Shown piece by piece: positions 14,972-16,372 of a stretch of DNA of 16,372 nt (within the stretch, counting starts at the first letter, position 1; each line of letters opens with the position of its first letter). Source of the DNA: a bacterium (GTDB taxonomy: Bacteria > Chloroflexota > Dormibacteria > UBA8260 > Bog-877). The translations under genes and the position numbers were made by a program. The stretch spans positions 1 through 16,372 of the forward strand of contig JAKAVU010000022.1 of NCBI GenBank assembly GCA_021817185.1, in the 5' to 3' direction. The notes beneath the pieces are model-generated. The model made no database searches, was not told where the DNA came from, and saw nothing but the letters and a program-made list of their open reading frames with translations.

Positions 14972-15672
14972 GGCCGCAGTCTAACAGCGCTCGAATCCGT
15001 TGAACGGCCGGCGGGCAAAGGCAGGTCCAGGTCCCCATCACCATCGTCAGCCAGCTGTCCAGCAAGGAGCGCGTCGAAGGCGAACTGGGACCACGTCTCC
15101 ATCTCCAGGTAGTAGGAGCCCAGCTGGGAGAGCGGCTCAATCAGGCCCTTTAGCTTGTGCCCCTCGCGGAGCTCAAGGCTCGCCATTCCAGCGCGCACCA
15201 GGATCAGGACCCCCAGATGCACCTGGCCAACCGCTCCCGAGTCGTCCTTGAGCAGGCCCAGCGGCCGCCCGGTGAGGTCGCGGTCGCACACCACCTCCTC
15301 CGCCCATTCCCGCTGGCAGCCCGCCACCCACGCTCTCCCGGGGTCACCGTCCCCGGCGTTGATGTGCCCGCCAACCCCGATGGTGACCTGACCCCTGAGG
15401 CGGCGCTCGCTACCACCGGAGAGTCGGCGCATGACCAGGACCCCGCCGTCGGCGAGGACCACCATGTGGGGGATCACCTGCTGCCACTGGGGAGCGCTCT
15501 CGACCTCCGAGCGCGGGCGGAACTCGCCCCAGGCACGGATCTGCTCCAGCAGGCGCCTGACCCCGCCGACCTGGAGCCCGTGCCAGCTCCCCTCGGGAAG
15601 AGCTCGGGAGCGGGGCAAGACCAGCACCTGCTCACGACCGGGGGCGCGGGCAACCACCGCCGATGGGGGCAT
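14968..15672 (-). CDS. Nudix-like hydrolase family protein
   Basis: 234 residues from ATG 15672. GGHINAGDGD (101-110) followed by REWAEE (121-126) resembles the Nudix box, in a layout seen in a group of bacterial Nudix-like proteins with a GGHIN-type lead. Compared with the canonical G-x5-E-x7-RE-U-x-EE-x-G-U, the first glutamate is replaced by Arg113 and the late glycine by Val128, so pyrophosphohydrolase activity is plausible but not assured. The N-terminal ~65 residues form a separate segment, and the C-terminus is Asp-rich. The start was chosen because the following VVARAPGREQVLVLPRS looks like a true N-terminal strand, while the frame upstream of it is Arg/Ala-rich and runs into the divergent gene. 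No Shine-Dalgarno; TATGCT lies 8 bases upstream. First gene of the minus-strand run. Confidence 0.72.
   Translation of the reverse strand: MPPSAVVARAPGREQVLVLPRSRALPEGSWHGLQVGGVRRLLEQIRAWGEFRPRSEVESAPQWQQVIPHMVVLADGGVLVMRRLSGGSERRLRGQVTIGVGGHINAGDGDPGRAWVAGCQREWAEEVVCDRDLTGRPLGLLKDDSGAVGQVHLGVLILVRAGMASLELREGHKLKGLIEPLSQLGSYYLEMETWSQFAFDALLAGQLADDGDGDLDLPLPAGRSTDSSAVRLRP
14978..14983 (-). promoter_or_regulatory. Candidate -10 element (TAGACT) for a leaderless YbjQ-gene mRNA
   Basis: TAGACT on the minus strand occupies exactly -12 to -7 relative to the GTG at 14971, the same geometry as the aldolase element. It lies inside the end of the upstream gene. A TTCAAC hexamer 15 bases further upstream is a weak -35 candidate with short spacing. 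Confidence 0.45.
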
Positions 15673-15680
15673 GGCCAGCA

Positions 15681-15686
15681 AGCATA
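15681..15686 (-). promoter_or_regulatory. Candidate -10 element (TATGCT) for the Nudix-like gene and operon
   Basis: TATGCT on the minus strand ends 8 bases before ATG 15672, placing transcription start within about two bases of the start codon. The ATG has no Shine-Dalgarno, consistent with a leaderless or near-leaderless mRNA. This would be the main promoter of the long minus-strand gene run. The opposite strand has TAGACA at 15685-15690, overlapping by two bases, a weak -10 for the divergent reductase. Confidence 0.4.
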
Positions 15687-15727
15687 GACAATGAACCCAC
15701 CTTGCGATCGCCTGCCCGGAGCCTCCC

Positions 15728-16372
15728 CTGACCGCGCCCGAGCGCGTGTGCATCGTGGGGGCGGGCCTGGCCGGAGCCCGGGCGGCGACGACGCTGCGGC
15801 AGCGCGGCTTCGATGGGGAGATCGTCATGGTCGGAGAGGAGCAGGCTCCCCCCTACGATCGGCCCCCACTCTCCAAGACCTACCTGACCGGCAAGACACC
15901 CCAAGCCAAGCTCGGCCTCGCTCCTCCGGGGGGGTGGGGGAATCTGGAGATCGAGTGGCGGGGGTCCTCGCGGGTGGTGGCCATCGACCGGTCCCGCCGA
16001 CGGTTGATCCTACAGGACGGAGAACAGCTCCCCTACTCCAAGCTGGCACTGGCCACCGGGTCCACCCCAGCCCGACCGCAGATCAGGGGCCACGAGCTGA
16101 CGGGCGTGATGACCTTCAGCACCCTCGAGGACTCGGATCGTTTGCGGGGATGGCTAGTCCGGCGCCCCCGGGTGCTGGTGGTCGGTGGCGGCTTCCTGGG
16201 CTGCGAGCTGGCGGGCGCGGCGATCAAAGCCGGGTGCGCGGTGACTCTGGTGGAGAAGGGTCCCTCGCTCCTTCCTGGCCTCGACGGCTGGGCGGGCGAG
16301 GTGGCCCATCGGCTCCACGAGAGCCACGGGTGCAAGGTCGTGTTGGGGGTCTCGGTGATCGCGTTCGGCGGC
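15728..16372 (+). CDS. FAD-dependent ferredoxin/rubredoxin reductase-type oxidoreductase (5' part)
   Basis: Pyridine nucleotide-disulfide oxidoreductase family, transferring electrons from NAD(P)H through FAD to a small redox protein. 215 codons lie in the window and the 3' end is cut. IVGAGLAGARAA (9-20) is the FAD dinucleotide motif. PYDRPPLSK (42-50) is the hallmark of oxygenase-coupled ferredoxin reductases and rubredoxin reductases. ATGSTP (109-114) follows, and VLVVGGGFLGCELA (149-162) with Glu176 is the NAD-binding motif; Glu here favours NADH. No ATG, GTG or TTG precedes the motif after the in-frame stop at 15692. CTG 15728, with GGAG six bases upstream, gives the natural N-terminus (M)TAPERV. 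GTG 15746 is the fallback, leaving only two residues before the strand. Divergent from the Nudix-like gene. Confidence 0.85.
   Translation, partial: MTAPERVCIVGAGLAGARAATTLRQRGFDGEIVMVGEEQAPPYDRPPLSKTYLTGKTPQAKLGLAPPGGWGNLEIEWRGSSRVVAIDRSRRRLILQDGEQLPYSKLALATGSTPARPQIRGHELTGVMTFSTLEDSDRLRGWLVRRPRVLVVGGGFLGCELAGAAIKAGCAVTLVEKGPSLLPGLDGWAGEVAHRLHESHGCKVVLGVSVIAFGG

Overview
The window is a GC-rich, gene-dense bacterial chromosome segment. Genes mostly abut or overlap by 1-4 bases, and GTG starts are common. Several genes at the head of transcription units lack a Shine-Dalgarno sequence and carry a TANNNT hexamer at or near -12 to -7 of the start codon, the pattern of leaderless mRNAs. This fits a high-GC Terrabacteria lineage (Actinobacteriota, Chloroflexota or Ca. 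Dormibacterota-like). That placement is inference; no marker gene for phylogeny is present.

Layout. (1) 1-2424, minus: ABC exporter pair, ATPase then ABC-2-type permease (permease cut by the window edge). (2) 2474-3406, plus: DhnA-type class I fructose-bisphosphate aldolase, probably leaderless, ending 6 bp from the convergent nuoN. (3) 3413-9483, minus: nuoJKLMN, the distal membrane arm of a complex I-like enzyme, with no nuoA-I in the window. (4) 9603-15672, minus: a tightly packed run in transcription order Nudix-like protein, YbjQ/UPF0145 protein, FAD amine-oxidase-like protein, CysO/MoaD-like sulfur carrier, MnmA tRNA 2-thiouridylase, two small three-helix membrane proteins, and a two-part polyprenyl synthetase. 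This run leads into nuoJ across a 119-bp gap. (5) 15728-16372, plus: start of an FAD-dependent ferredoxin reductase-type gene, probably beginning at CTG.

The most striking observation is that the three antiporter-like subunits NuoL, NuoM and NuoN are clearly recognisable by their neighbouring motifs, yet nearly every residue known to carry protons in E. coli complex I is replaced. Only the TM5 glutamate of NuoL survives. NuoK also lacks both of its conserved glutamates. The module therefore looks like a complex I membrane arm that has lost, or rebuilt, its proton path. NuoJ and NuoK additionally carry oppositely charged C-terminal tails. The polyprenyl synthetase upstream (quinone side-chain synthesis) has an N-terminal, catalytically dead half-copy of its own fold, in which the DDxxD motif has become a run of alanines. 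A plausible theme is quinone-linked membrane redox metabolism, but no experiment or database search was available, and all alignments were done by eye from memory of the E. coli sequences.
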